Shown here: positions 44,350-57,604 of the stretch, piece after piece | Numbering within the stretch: the first letter of the stretch is position 1 | Layout: every line of letters starts with the position of its first letter | Source of the DNA: Aquatica leii | Taxonomy: Eukaryota > Arthropoda > Insecta > Coleoptera > Lampyridae | Assembly (NCBI GenBank): GCA_035610365.1 | Contig: CM069433.1 | Span: 133,566,545-133,630,544, forward strand | Direction of reading: 5' to 3' | Length of the DNA: 64,000 nt | The notes under the pieces: generated by a model | The model's input: only the letters and a program-made list of their open reading frames with translations | Told to the model about the DNA's origin: nothing | Database searches by the model: none | Translations under genes and position numbers: made by a program

Positions 44350-45835
44350 TACAAATAGTACAAAATATTAAAAATAACACCAGATTTATCTAAAGAAGAA
44401 ATAGGATCTTTATTATTAGCAATATAAGATTTTAAATTATTATTTGTTATAATTATTATTGTTGATGACGTCATTACACGTGACCACCTTTGAGCGAAAC
44501 GCTGCAATTAATGGGGAAAGAAGTAACTAATTTACAGTTTTCACAGTTTTATTAAAAAGTGTCAAAAAGAAATAAGTAACACTTGTTCTTCATATTCATA
44601 TTATTAACTTGAAAACCGTGTTCCTGCTCTAAGCAGTCAGTCTTTCCGATTTTGCAGATTCTTGACGCTAGACAAACTTAAAATTTTTTTGTAAAAAGCC
44701 GACAGAGATTTCTTTTCTCAACAAACACTGTCTTTATTAAATTGCCTATCTAAAAGGTACTTCAAGTTATCTTTTTTTTTTCTTCCAAAAATATTATTTC
44801 CCAAAAGGAGTTTTTTCAAATGGAAATTATTGTTACGTTTACCACGCTTTAACAATGTGAACTGATTGACAACTCTATCTATTTACTTTCTAATATAAAT
44901 TTTTTAAAAACGGTAATTTTAGTATTAATTTTTAATAAAATTTAATAACACATTGCTACTTTGGAAGAAAATACTGAAATGTGGTATATTTGGATGTGGA
45001 ATAGTGCAATAATTCACATATCCGGCCGATAGAGAGCAGTTATGTCAGTATTGTGTTAGTATTCGTGTAATTTCAGCACAGTGCCATTTCTGAAGGTTAG
45101 TTGCAAATAATAGGTATTGATCTATTAGCATAGTTCAATGTATAGCGGCAACTCTAATTTTCTTTGTTATTAAAGAAAAACGCAATTATTATTAAATGCA
45201 AAAATTTTCAATTATTAAAAAAAAAATGCATTTTTCCGGTCTTTAATAGGGCTGCCATCTATAAAATCACGAAGCCATGACAAATCGGTTTCAAACCCCG
45301 ATCTCTTAAACTGCAAACCCGGACAATTTTTTAAATTATTATAATGTAAATTCAATCATGGCAAATTTAAATCATTTAGTACAATGTACATACATGCATA
45401 TATTGTAAGTAACTTAAAGATAGTTTTGAAGTAAGAAATTTAATCTATTAAAAACAAATATTAAATTCTAAACTAGAAACATTTCTAGAAACGATTTTCT
45501 ATATTAAATGTAAAGGTAAACACATGTAGTTATGATTCTTTAATTAATCTCTTATTATTATCTTTGGAACATCTTTTATGTCAAGAAAAAATCTGTAAAA
45601 CTCGACATGACTAAAGTCCTTATATCAAATATAATAATTAACATTAGTATTTTCTTGACAAATCACTAAACACTAAGCCAAGAAAAGGTTGAAATAAAAA
45701 GACCACGTCCAAATTAGGAACTAAATCAAGTAGATAAAACTGTAAAAATAATTTTTACACGGTATTTTTCTAGTGCAGTTTATAATAAGAATAAGTTGGC
45801 ATGTAGATGTGATACGATAAATGCCCTGTTTTGTT
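44350..45835. other. Intergenic, no gene seen
   Basis: AT-rich. TGACGTCA at 44466-44473 and CACGTG at 44477-44482 lie close together, but no gene start follows. Confidence 0.3.
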
Positions 45836-45839
45836 TCCC

Positions 45840-46310
45840 ATGTTTATTGTTTTATTCCGATGGAGCCGATAAAACGAACGAGGTTAGGATGTAGGTACAC
45901 TGTATCAAAAAAGTTTTTGCGCACTTTTAAGCGCGACCTTCAAGGTAGGCAACCAACAGAACGGCTAGTTAAATTTGACAACATTAGCTTCTTCAGAAAC
46001 ACCACCTCAAACGTTCAAAGAACGTGTTTCATACCTGCAAATATGTATCTAAATTGTACCCTTATGTTTTAAATTCTTCTTCGTCGAGTTTTCTATTTAT
46101 TTATGTTCTCTGCTTAAGTAATTAAAAAATTTGAATTTTTATTTATAATAAAATAAGTTCCATCCGTAGCTCGAACAATGAGTTAGCCTGAAAGTCTTAA
46201 TATATCCGGATTAAGTTAAAGTCGACATTCCGATTTGCAAACGAAATATTATCACCATTAAAACGTAATTAGTGGTCGAACAATTGCAGTATAAATTCCC
46301 ATTACTTCCT
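45840..46310 (+). repeat. Dispersed repeat with conserved short frame, copy 1
   Basis: Homologous over ~450 bases to the reverse complement of 49600-50190. The frame 45821-46072 (83 codons) shares KKFLRTF, TERLVKF, a decayed CFIPANMYLNCTL and the following untranslated text (TTAATATATCCGGAT, AACGTAATTAGTGGT, CGAACAATTGCA) with the partner. The same frame is open in both copies, which suggests a mobile-element protein fragment of unknown family. Confidence 0.65.
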
Positions 46311-46319
46311 TTACGTTAT

Positions 46320-46740
46320 TTGTATGAAAAATTAGAAGATACATAAATCTCCCTTATAAAATCAAGTCTACGTTAAAAAGATTCCAAATAAAATTTGAAA
46401 ATGCTCTAAATCAAAAAATCACAAGATTAGAAAAGTGCAAAACGCATTTTTTGCTCTCTCCTCGTAAGATTTAATTTAAGTATTACCTATTTCAAAATTA
46501 TATAAATTTAATAGTAATGAACTGAAGTTTGCAATTTCGTAGTTTGCATTTTTTTACATTACTATAGTACCTACTAGATTTTGATAGAAATAATACCTTA
46601 GATTTTATTAAAAATTATATATAAACTCTATTTACAAGAACAAAACTAGTTACAGAAAATCTAATAAAAAACATGATTAAAAAAATTATAAATATTTTAT
46701 TTAAATATTTGTATTTTACATATTACTAATGTGTGTAATA
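46320..46740. other. Intergenic, no gene seen
   Basis: AT-rich; no supported feature. Confidence 0.35.
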
Positions 46741-46749
46741 TCCATTATT

Positions 46750-47496
46750 GATTATACATATCCGTAGACGGTTTGGCACCGAATTGATTAAATTGGCACA
46801 GACATTAGCTCCTCGAAATCTTTCCCACACGGTATTAATATGGCGATGAAAGTTCAAATACGGTGATTTAGGTGGCTAACGGATTCTTTCCACTTCTGGA
46901 TGTTGTAAGAACCATTCTTGAATTACCGCTGCTGTATGTATAAGAAAATTGTTTTGAACAAACGGAATTGGTCTTTCGGGATAAACTGTTCGCACGGAGG
47001 GCAACATAACGCTTTCCAAAATTGTCAGGTAAGTTTGAGCAGTTAAGCGTCCATCGATACGTGTTAATTTTCCTGGCCCAGCATCACTCATCCATTTTCA
47101 ATAAGCAGCACTAATTCTCACACTTCTTTTGTTGGATTGCACATGTTTTGACTCATATTTAGAATTACGTGACCTCCAAAGAACTTTTTTACTATCTTGG
47201 GAAGTGCAATCTCCGGTAGGCATTTTCTTCAATTATTACAGGTTTCTGTACAGGTCGATAGCAGCTTCTTCCTTCAAGTTTCAAAGTATTTCTTATCGTT
47301 TGCAAACTGCATTGTAGCTGTAGTCTTTCGCGAATGGTGGCGGAAATTGTGAATGCAGTAAAACAAGCATCTTGGATAATGTTGTCTTTTTCAACTCTGG
47401 ATAAGAGTGATGGCCTTCCACTTCTATGAGCGGTCTGCAAAGGACGATTGTTTTCCGCGCCATGTTCTTCGCGTTGAATCCAATAATGGACCACAT
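46750..47496 (-). pseudogene. Tc1-like transposase relic
   Basis: The minus-strand N-terminal frame 47494-47192 holds the paired-type DNA-binding part: HYWIQREEHGAENNRPLQTA, HRSGRPSLLSR, and FTISATIRERLQLQCSLQT with TIRNTLKLEG. A second frame 47091-46876 holds the catalytic part: DAGPGKLTRIDGRLTAQTYL, ESVMLPSVRTVYPERPIPFV, and QNNFLIHTAAVIQEWF. In Tc1-like enzymes the last motif is QDNxxxH, so the second catalytic aspartate is replaced by N here. Between the frames the first catalytic region is lost or shifted. Downstream text to ~46750 continues the C-terminus (KSPYLNF, ERFRGANVCA). Dead copy. Confidence 0.75.
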
Positions 47497-47595
47497 TTTT
47501 TTAATAAAATAAATAATAGTTAGTTAAAACTTGGCAAAAAGGTTTACGTTTACTGAAAGGCACCGATGTAATGTAATGTTATTAATTTAAGTGAA

Positions 47596-48032
47596 AAAGT
47601 TAGCAGTATAAAGTTAGCAGAATCAAATAAAATATAATTAAGAATTTGTTACTAATTTGTTGCAAAAAAAATTCAGCTTTCTTACTTTTTTAGTTATGCG
47701 TTGTTCTGCTAACTTGAGACAAGTTAACAGTACACCATCCTAAAAAGTGTTTTAATAAATCTATTTCTTGTTTACAATGTGTGTAGAATAATAATAAAAC
47801 TATCAGCTTTTTTCTTTTGCAATTAATTAACAAAAATTTAGCCTCAAATTTAACACGTTTTAAACCGTATACCGATTAATTAAGAAACTTTGCTTATGGT
47901 CTACTACTAACTTGAAGTTGAAAGCATAATTAAAAAAGTAAGAAAGCTACAAGTATTTTCTTTTGTAAGAAATTAGTAACAAATTCATAACTACATTTTA
48001 TTTTGTTTTGCTAACTTTGTACTGCTAACTTT
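47596..48032. repeat. Foldback-type inverted repeat
   Basis: The left arm (~47596-47702) and right arm (~47925-48032) are imperfect reverse complements over ~105 bases. The outer ends AAAGTTAGCAGTATAAAGTTAGCAG / GTACTGCTAACTTT carry a doubled GTTAGCA sub-repeat, and the arms share GAATTTGTTACTAATTT and AGCTTTCTTACTTTTTTA. No ORF and no clear target duplication. Confidence 0.65.
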
Positions 48033-48039
48033 AAGGACC

Positions 48040-49595
48040 TGAAAAACTTGATACTCAATTGCTATCTGGACTGAAACTTTTATAATTTTATTATAAACAA
48101 GTTCCTGTGATCTAGGCGAATAATTGTGCAACTTGAATTCTACATCATATCATCCATTAACATAAAAACTACATTACCATATTTATAAAATAAGTATATA
48201 TCTATGCTTAAAATTGAAAAGACTGCTAATATTAAAGCATTTTATCAAACGCAAAATAAAAAATTATATTACCGATAAACCCATACGTGCAGAGATTACT
48301 CGTATAGAAAATCCACATTATCGTAAAGCAATAATCTTTCCTGTAGTATTTAGTGTATTGTCCAGGAAGACGTGGCATTTTGCATAAAATTGGCACACAG
48401 AACAACACTAAATATTATACATTACAAAATGAATTTTAAGTAACCCCTTATATACCCTACTTATTAATGGAGCAGAAGGGAGCATTACTGGGGGTATGGA
48501 ATACGCTCCAGGAAAACGGGAGGTTTGGGTCTCTGGAAACACTGTTTTAAGCGTAATTTTGATGAAAATTTTTGAAATCTTTTTTCTCAAATTTCAATTC
48601 AACCTTTGATTTTGGTTTCAATACGATAAGTTCTAGTAATAAACGTAGAAAAACATTTGTAAAATTTTGTTTAATAGGTAATTATACTAAGTTTTGCAAA
48701 ATAATTGAGATGTAATAAACCAAATCCGAATAATTACAAATTTAATTACGTTTGCTAAATGAAATGTTTTGCACCCTATGTAGATTTATTAACATTCTCA
48801 AAAAAAAAAGCAAAATAAGGAATAAAAATAAAGAAAAAAGTATATAATAATATAAATTTAAAAATAGTTTATACACTATAAATGGTTAATGTTTTGTAAT
48901 TATTTGGTGAAAAAGTTATAGTTTTTGGTATTCTTCTATTTTATTGATGAGTTATTGTACTTGTGTTATTATTATTATTTATTGTTTAAAGCAAGATGCA
49001 ATATCATTTCTTTATTTTGGGCTATTTGCATTTTCTCGTCTTACTTTTACATAATGTTTCTTTAAAGCGGAGGTCCTTCCCGCGCCTGGAACCGCCCCGT
49101 CTACTTAGAATTTCTGCATTACCTCGAAATTTGATGGGGCAACTATTACGACACAATTTTTTTTCTAATTGTATGGAACAACGATTAAAATTTTGGCATT
49201 TTTTAGAATGTTTTTAAATTTTTATTGAACATTCTTAACCCCAAGTAAAATTTTTTATACTTTTCCATAGACCCAATATTTTTTTTGTCATTGCGTTCTT
49301 TACATGGGGTATAATTATAAATAAAAATTTAGGAAAAAAATAATAAGAAAACCATTAAAAATGAAAAAAAAACATGTTACTTGTGTGCGGTCCATAAACC
49401 CGTTCTTGGTTTGAGAGAAAGATTATCATAGAATGGTTTACTGTTCAAGAAAACAAATAACGTTTGAAAACTTTTTTTTGTATTATTTAATAAAAGTTCG
49501 AGTTTTCAAATTTTGTCATATTTTCTTATATTCAAATTTAAAAAAATAAGCAATGTAAAGCAAACAAAAAAAAGCAAACTACGAATAAATGTTAA
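48040..49595. other. Intergenic, no gene supported
   Basis: AT-rich. A short GC-richer patch at ~49063-49135 (CTTCCCGCGCCTGGAACCGC) lies inside frame 48996-49217, without a known motif. Confidence 0.3.
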
Positions 49596-49599
49596 GAAT

Positions 49600-50190
49600 T
49601 TCTAATGGAAATTAAAATTGCAATTGTTCAACCACTAATTACGTTATAATGATGATAATACTTCCTTTTATAAGGAAAATTAGAATGTAGACTTTAATTT
49701 CATCCGGATATATTAAATATTTTAGGCTAATTAACACAGCAATTTCATATTTAGGCATGCAGTTTAAATTTATTATAGCTATTAATGAAACTTATTTAAT
49801 TAAAAATATCAATTCGAATTTTTTTAATTAACGGCTATAGCATTCATTTAAAACTTATGCAGAGAACACATAACAACATAAATAGAAAATTCGTCAGAAA
49901 AAATGTTATCCTTTAGGGTACAATTTAGATACATATTTGCAGGTAAGAAACATATTCTTCCAACGCTTGAGGGGGTGCTTATGAATAATGATTAGTAACC
50001 TCCTAATATCGTTGCAAGTAATGTCTACAATGCCAATGTTGCCAAATTTAACTAGCCGTTCCGTTATAACGTAAGTTTGGTTGCCTGTCTTGCAGTTGTG
50101 CTTAAAAGTGTCCAAAAACTTTTTCAGGCAGTGTACATACTTAAAACATTTAAATGAGAAACGGAATTTATTTGTAAACTCCAAAAAATT
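49600..50190 (-). repeat. Dispersed repeat with conserved short frame, copy 2
   Basis: Minus-strand partner of 45840-46310. The frame 50184-49906 (92 codons) includes KKFLDTFKHNCKTGNQ, ITERLVKFGNIGIVDITCND, LLIIIHKHPLKRWKNMF and LTCKYVSKLYPKG. This reads as real protein and is longer than in copy 1. I do not recognise the family. Confidence 0.6.
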
Positions 50191-50516
50191 TTGGTAGTTA
50201 CATACATAATGCTTTAATGATATCTGAAAAGGTTCACACTACATACAAACATTTTGAAAAATGTAACCCAACCTAAGTCTGACTTCACGAGCCGTCATTG
50301 TTGCTAACATAAAAACAAATCCAGGTAGGTGAATCACAGTTCAAATTTAACATGTGGTCATGTTGTTTACATTTTTATGCACAGATGTCCGCTCTCAATC
50401 GAAATAAATGTGCTTGTTACAGTCGTTACACTACATAGATGTTTTCTTAAGAATATTATTAATCAGCTTCTGTAAAATACCATTTTATTATTTTAGTGTT
50501 AAAAACACTTGTAGAT

Positions 50517-50741
50517 GCTTGATTCGAAGGTTTATGTAACGAAACGATGAAACACTCAGATGAAACAAAGCCGGAACTTGGTGGTACGCCATTTTACTTC
50601 ATTTTCAATATTTTTTGGATGCAGTTTTTTTTATTATTATTAAACAAGATATTCCTTATGATTCGTTTTATGTTTTAAAAATATAATAAATCTTAATTTC
50701 ACTCAGCAGTGATAAAAAATAATTATAGTAATTGCAGAAAT
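50517..50741 (-). repeat. Dispersed repeat, copy 2 (inverted partner of 39975-40206)
   Basis: The reverse complement matches 39975-40206 along its length with small differences, including TCACTGCTGAGTGAAATTAA and TTTCATCGTTTCGTTACAT. Confidence 0.7.
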
Positions 50742-50873
50742 AGATCCGCGCAAGCTTTCGCTACGCTGCAAAAACGGTACAATAAAAATGAAAATTACAC
50801 AAAACCATTTATTGAGCACAAAATTTACTACAAAAAAGTCCGCGGGAGTGTATAATTATATCTAATAGTTTAA

Positions 50874-51029
50874 AGGCGGGTTGCACAAAGCAAATAAAAA
50901 ATGTAACAACTAATTATTTCTCAAAACAATTGCTACATAGCCAATGAAACCACGTATATTAGTGATGTAACAATTGATTTCAGAAATAATCACTTGCTAC
51001 ATTTTTGATTTGCTTTGTGCAACCCGCCT
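50874..51029. mobile_element. PIF/Harbinger-type MITE (156 bp)
   Basis: Terminal inverted repeats AGGCGGGTTGCACAAAGCAA (50874 on) and its exact reverse complement ending 51029 are flanked by TAA at 50871-50873 and 51030-51032, a TWA target duplication. The interior has no coding capacity and itself pairs imperfectly. The terminal core GGTTGCACAAA is shared with the 29.5-kb Harbinger (GGTTGCACAAAA), although the outer bases differ. Confidence 0.85.
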
Positions 51030-51034
51030 TAAGA

Positions 51035-53215
51035 GTTACAGCATGTTAATGTAATGTAAGACATTTTCGTGCAACTTTGTACACTTGTATCTTCTGAACT
51101 ATTGAAGATAATTGTACCCTTCCGCCGACTTTTTTATAGTAAATTTTGTCTTCTATAAAAATGTTTATGTGCAACTTTTCTCTATCTTGCACCGTTTTAA
51201 GGTAATAGTTTATTTGTTATTTTCAGTTATTAAGCAAATCATTTCAATAAAAAAATTGTGGCGTGTGTAATATTACGACACCAACAAAACTACCCTTAGC
51301 CGCAAAAAAAGCCGCGGTGGTCACCAAAAGCAACTCGACCGAAAGACGCATGTTCTACTAAACCGATAATTTATGTTCAAATTTTAAAATGCGTAAACAA
51401 AATAATTTAATAAACGTGATTTATAAAGTCTCATAATAAAAATTATCATAATAATAATTATTATTATTTTACTTTGAATGTACGTTGTGTATAAATTTAT
51501 TAGTTAGTGACAAATTGTTACGTGGTTGCCAACCTGCGTTCAGTCAAGACCCAACAAATCGCAATACGTGATCTTCAAATTGAAGATTAGGGAGCATATA
51601 GAAAGGTCACAATTTAGTTAAATTTGTTTGGATATGCGTTTGTAGGTTTTTTATTTGATTCTGTACGAGAGATGCGATGAACTGTGATACTGTCTAACAC
51701 GAAAAAATTGAGAATGATTATTTAAATTTAATTCTATCGCTTAAACGAGGTTTTTTGTTTGTTGTAAACGGAGAGAGCAAATTTAATATAGATCACGCTA
51801 AGAACACCTAGAAAATTTAATAATGTACATTATTTCGCTTCGCGAAATGTTTTTATCCAATCTGCTGTAGTCATCTTTAGATATGACAGAGAATCGCGAG
51901 GGCGACAAACTGTTGAAAAAAATCCAATTTATAAACTGTGGATGGACATTTCCAAAGGAGAAATCTCCATTTTGCAATTTTACATCTAACATGTGGCAAC
52001 GTAGCTCGAATCGCGTCATAATATTAGAAGCTGTTGAACAGTGAACCGCTATAAAATTCGGGTAAAATCCAGTAATCATTTAATTTCGTTGTTTTTTTTA
52101 AATGCGCGTCAACTAATTAGAGTGTGGTGAAACAATTGTCAGGAATCACGTGATATAAATTGTATATTTAATCAGTGATTAATTTTATCCATCCGTATTC
52201 AATCAAAGTCTGGCTAAATTTCTGAAAGTTCCACTTTGGCTCTAAAATTGATTGTGTCTCGAGAAAATGTTACATTTATTTGAATGCTCTCAACCGTATC
52301 TAAGTCAGTAGACGCAGTAAATAACAGTCAGTAAACGCGAATCTCAACTTTTGGACCTTTCCTCGCATAACATGCTTGTGCTTTGCAAAGGTGACTTTTT
52401 GCTTAAAAAATATTTTTGGTCAAATAAAGTTCAATGTTTTGACATTTTGTTGCGTGTTCTGTGTTCCTTACCGTACATCACTTGAAAAAGAGAACTTAAG
52501 CGTTACCAAAACAGCCCAAATACTCATTTTTGTGCTTCTCTAGAAAAAATTTCTATAAAAGATGTACCCTCCAGTTTGAAATCATTTCGCACTAAACTAT
52601 TACATATTACTAAAACTATAAATGGAAAACAACAGCCTCGAGTCTTTGGATTTAGAGTTTTTAATCTTAATTCACTGCCGAGCACAATTTCCGTTCCTCT
52701 TGGAGAGATAAAGGGCAAACAAATTTAGCTACAAAAATGGAAAAAATTAGTGACGCCGGCCTATTTACGTGCCATGATGTTTGTTCAAGTGCATGGGTTT
52801 AAGATAACGCGATCGGGTTTCTCTTTAGATATGTCACTGGAAGCTATGTTTTATCAGCGCGCAGCAATTCTTTATAATGAACGATGTCGCTCATAATTTA
52901 TCACAAAAAATTCTCTATAAGTCATTGGTGTTGCTGATTCATTATCTTCCAGCGATGAAGATATTATGGGAAATAATTCTCAGGCATTTCATGGACAAAG
53001 GCTAAATACAAACAATTGGTGAATTATCATACGGCTCTACTCTCGTTTAATATGTACCTAGAATACTAGTTATTCCTGTTTTTTTTCACTATTTATGTAT
53101 GCATTCTTATTTTTAAAAATTGTAATAAACCTTGTTCATTATATTACGTAGGTAATATTGTGTTTGTTTTCAACACCTTCTGATAATTGCAAGATTTGCG
53201 TTATTTGTTTTTTTT
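51035..53215. other. Intergenic with unassigned frames
   Basis: Two frames have less AT-driven composition: 52079-51798 (minus, CSTASNIMTRFELRCHMLDV) and an open plus stretch at ~52530-52730 (SIKDVPSSLKSFRTKLLHIT, NSLPSTISVPLGEIKGKQI). The latter is followed by KWKKLVTPAYLRAMMFVQVH near 52737 after a stop. They may be relics of one unknown element; I cannot name a family. Confidence 0.25.
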
Positions 53216-53220
53216 CTATA

Positions 53221-55160
53221 GCCAACACAGCAAAATCACATTTACTATACATCTCAGCAATATATCAATTGAGATGAAGTATATCCGAGAGACATTCTGT
53301 TTTGTATCGTATATATAAATGAAACGTCTCTTAGATATCTTAATGTCCGCCCTATATACATCTCAAGTATGTTTCTATATATATATTACTATGTCAGAGA
53401 TGTGTAAAATTTAAAATGCTACGTTTTTGAGACATATATTTTATTATATATGTATTTATATGTATATACATCTATCACAAACTATTTATTAAAATTTAAA
53501 AATAAAATCTAATTTACAAAAATTAAAAAAAAACAAGTCATAACATTCAAAAAGTAAAGAATTACTATCATTTAATTAATTTGTCAGTGTTTTCTTGTGC
53601 ATCCTTTGTTTCCTCCCTCTGCAATCCCAGTTTCGCCAAGGTTAACCAATTCTTAATAGTCTATGCAATTTCACCATCTGTCGTCATTTCTGTCCCATTT
53701 TGACTACAAACACTGACTGAAATTCAAACAGTTATAAGACAAAAATATCTTTTTGCATCAACTCAAACTGTACTCTGAAGTCACAACAATGGTAAATAGA
53801 TATAAAATAATAATAATAATAATAAAATATTTAATTTCAATAACTATAGTTAAAGAATTGAACATATATTAACCAAGAATTTCTTAAATTTTTCATTGTC
53901 ATTAATTTCTTTATAACTTCATTCATTTCGGTTACTGTTTGTATAGAAATTCAATTTAAACCACTGTTGTTCTTCTAAAGACGCCTCACAGATTGATTTT
54001 TGGGTTATATATGCATTTAAGAAAACCACATTTTCGATATTGTAAGAGTTTTCCCAAATTTTCTTGTTGCAAGAACGACAGAGAAAACACCAGCTTGTAT
54101 GACAATTAAAATTTTCAACGTTTTACTAGAACCTATAAACCAAAAATATTTTATTGTTCAATAACGGTAACAAAATCAAAAATATTACTAGTTGTTTTCT
54201 GTTGTGTTGCTATGTGCTTTTAACATGCGGTATAGGTCTTAGAAGGGGTGGTGATAAGGAAAATAATAACACCCCATCACTAACACCTAAAATTATACAG
54301 GTAAAAGGTTTCATACACAGTGTAAACCTATAAATTTAGCAACAACAAATAACGTACTTGATTTAGGAAGTGGAGCATGTTCTTTGTTATCACAATCTAA
54401 CGAAATTGTTGGTGCTTTTCTTTTTTTCTTGTTCCACATCTGTAGTATGTACTCAGATTCGATTTCTGCTTTTCTAAGTTTTAGAAATCCATAATGAAAT
54501 TAATCAAGATTAAAAATCCAAACATAAATAACTTACCTGTTTAATAAGTTTTAGTATTAATTATAATATACGTATATAACAGCGTAAAGTTGCAATCTTC
54601 CGTTTTAGTAATGAAAATCAAAAATAACGTCTTTTTAACCTATAACTGCGAGGCGATGTACGCAACGAGCACGTGATCAATTCATGTGCTGTGTTGCCAG
54701 ATTGTTGTAATATCAATTATTAACCTGGCAACATTCATGGTAAAATGCAGGTAAAATGAGTGTTTTGTACTGTGTGTGCCTATTTTTTCTAAAAGTATTT
54801 ATACAAAAAAGTACTTTAACTAAAACACTACTAAAAAGTTTTATAATAAAAATTCTTTGTCGTAGTTTAATTACTAATTTACCAAAAAAATCAAATAAGC
54901 GATGTTTATACATAAAAAATTGTAAAAAATATCAAAAAAAAAATATTTAATTGTAAATCAATTGATGTTTCTAAGACAAGTATAAGATCTATCAGAGAGG
55001 TGCCTCTTTTCTGTATTTATAAAACGTGTTATTATTTAAAATTGTCATCTCTCTGAAATATCTCATAAATATACAAATTTGCGATTTTTAAATTGAGACA
55101 TTGTGATCTGGTTGAGTTCGATTTGAGACATCTTTGAGATGTTTGATGCTGTGTGGGAGG
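53221..55160. repeat. Candidate element with GAGAT-rich ends
   Basis: CCAACACAGCA near 53222 faces TGCTGTGTGGG near 55147, an imperfect ~10-bp inverted pair. Both 250-base margins are unusually dense in GAGATG/CATCTC and GAGACAT words. An AAT microsatellite lies at ~53806-53826. No target duplication or transposase was found, so this is a weak call. Confidence 0.3.
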
Positions 55161-55164
55161 TTGG

Positions 55165-57600
55165 TTAATCGAAACTACCGTACTTTGTAAAACGGCAAAT
55201 AGTAAATCTGTACACAACTTGCAAAGAATTACATAATGCGGGTTAAAACAAAGAGACACAAGTTTTTATCTACAATAAAAGCTGATTATGCACTAAATGC
55301 ATAATAAAAACAAACGCAGTTCAAGTTTAAAATGTAATTGCTGCACAATCACGCGCTTACCTCGTGCGTTATGAAATGCACACAAAAGTGACTAAAAATT
55401 CTTAACTGAATTGAAAACAAATTTCAAATTACAACTACAATGCAATCAAAACTAGTACGTGCCTACGTATAAAATTTGTATTCTCAAACTAAAACTACCT
55501 AAACCGTTTTTACCTAACCCTATCCATACAAGGCAATGATGAAAATTTGTGACTAATCACTTATAGTCCTGTTTCAAGTTTTGCTATTTTGCTAAGCAGA
55601 AAAATTTAGGCAAATGTTGTTTAACTAAAACTATATTTGATGATTACAAAATTTTAGTTGTGTTTAAATGTATAACAAAAACTTTTGTAGCTGTAGAACT
55701 ATTATTTAGCGAGTAAATAAAACTGAATATTTAGTAACAACGCATTAAAATTTACTTTTCAAGTAAACAAAGTATGATTTTTCAGTGCCAGATTGAATTC
55801 AACAAAACGATTAAAAATCTTTAAACATTATTATTTTTAATAGGTTGCGACGTAGATTACGTGCGAGGATCTATTTTAAAATAAAGTTGGATGTTCTACT
55901 GCAATATTTAATTACCCTTTAAAACAAGAATAATTATTTTCTTTTAATTCGTACTGACGTTTTTAATTAATAAAACAAATAATTAAACAATTTTTTGTAC
56001 ATTTTTTTAAAATTTTCAGCAAATACGTATTGTAACGTTAATTACATTTTTAATTTCTAAGAATATCAATGATTACACAAATACTATTTGTAATAACACT
56101 CATCAACATTGTATTTAAATTTAAAATGTATCACAACGATGTTCAACAAATCTATGAGAAAAGACAAAAACTAATTACAATTTTCTCTCAATAATCTATC
56201 AGATATCGTTTTTGCACACATTGTTAAAGTTGTAATTAATAATCTTGTTCTAAACTGAAACTTTATTAGTCTTTAATTAACTGCATACACAGACAGGGTT
56301 TCTGTCAGCCTTTTGTAAAAGACTTGTAATTAATTCTATACCTTCAAGTTAAATATACCCAATATTATATACATGCTGTATTTTATCTAAAGTTTCTTTT
56401 TGTAATGTTACATTTTATCGACAATTTCAGTTTGAAATTATTTTACTTCGTTTTAAATGTAGTGTTTAGAAATTTTCTTAAAGTTGCGGTAAACAGAATA
56501 TTGATTTTTAAATGATTAATATAACTTATTTTTCAAATGTTTCTCTTGATTGATAGTATCGTCTAAATTTATCTCGTATATCATTTTGTGATAAGTTGAG
56601 GTTTTTAGTGAGGACTTCAGTAAAAATTGTGACAGTATGATAAATTTCTAAATAATTGATTAACTTATAAAAATGTTTCTTGTTAACATACTATACGAAA
56701 CTAATCCGATTCATTATACAGTCAAATAAATATAAAATTTTTGAATAGAAACGTAATGGATCGAAATAAAAAAATTATTATGTAAAGTGGAATACAACCA
56801 AAATATTATTTTTTCTTAAATTAAAATAATAAATTGTAGGATTTTAAAATTAAACTGATTAATTAAAAGATAAGGCAGAGGTTATGTAAATCAAAAACGT
56901 GTTTGTACAAAACATGCTTGAAACAAAAGGCTTACTAAATTCTGTAATTAATTTTCATATCGTGGCTAAAATAAAATAGAGGTTTAGAAAAACAAATAGA
57001 GATTGTTAATGTTTATTAGTACATAAATTGAATATAAATAAAACAAATTAATACAAAATAAACAGTTTTCTAAAAAAAATATTTACATCTAGATCTTTTA
57101 TTCTACTATATTAATATTACTTGCTGTAGTTATCTAGAGTTTACTAAATTTATTTATTTAAAACTTATTTACTAATATTTTGTTAATACGTATGTTAGTT
57201 TTAAACTGTTTATCAATCATTTTTATTTTTATTTATACAAACGTTAATTTTCTATATCCTATAGGAGATTTTGTCACTAATCATTCACTTTGCAACAGTA
57301 GAGTGCTACATGCAAAAGCTGTATAAACGAAAATTGCCTGGATAAGGTACATAAATAAAGGAATTGCAATTGCTCAATGAAGTCGTAGGTCACTTAGAAA
57401 CAAATCCGTGATTGATTAAGAAAACGTAAAATGAAAATAAAACATAAGGGCGCCAAGAAGGTGTATAGTTTAAAATGTGATTCTGGACATTGCCAACCGA
57501 AAAGTCCGCTTCTGATGAACACAATCTAAACAGAACGTACTTTTATTACAGTGCATTACAATATAATGTGTAATATTAAAATTATCTTGTAAGCACACAG
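55165..57600. other. Long AT-rich intergenic stretch
   Basis: No coding frame, RNA gene or repeat structure I can support. Confidence 0.35.
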
Positions 57601-57604
57601 GCGG

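Noticed and set aside
45980-46020. Possible hammerhead on the minus strand (CTGAAGAAGCTAATG)
   Set aside because: No proper stem II and the GAAA core is not met; the partner repeat at 50 kb lacks the CTGAAGA word.
54713-54950. Overlapping frames on both strands
   Set aside because: K/I/F/L-rich AT-driven frames with no motif on either strand.
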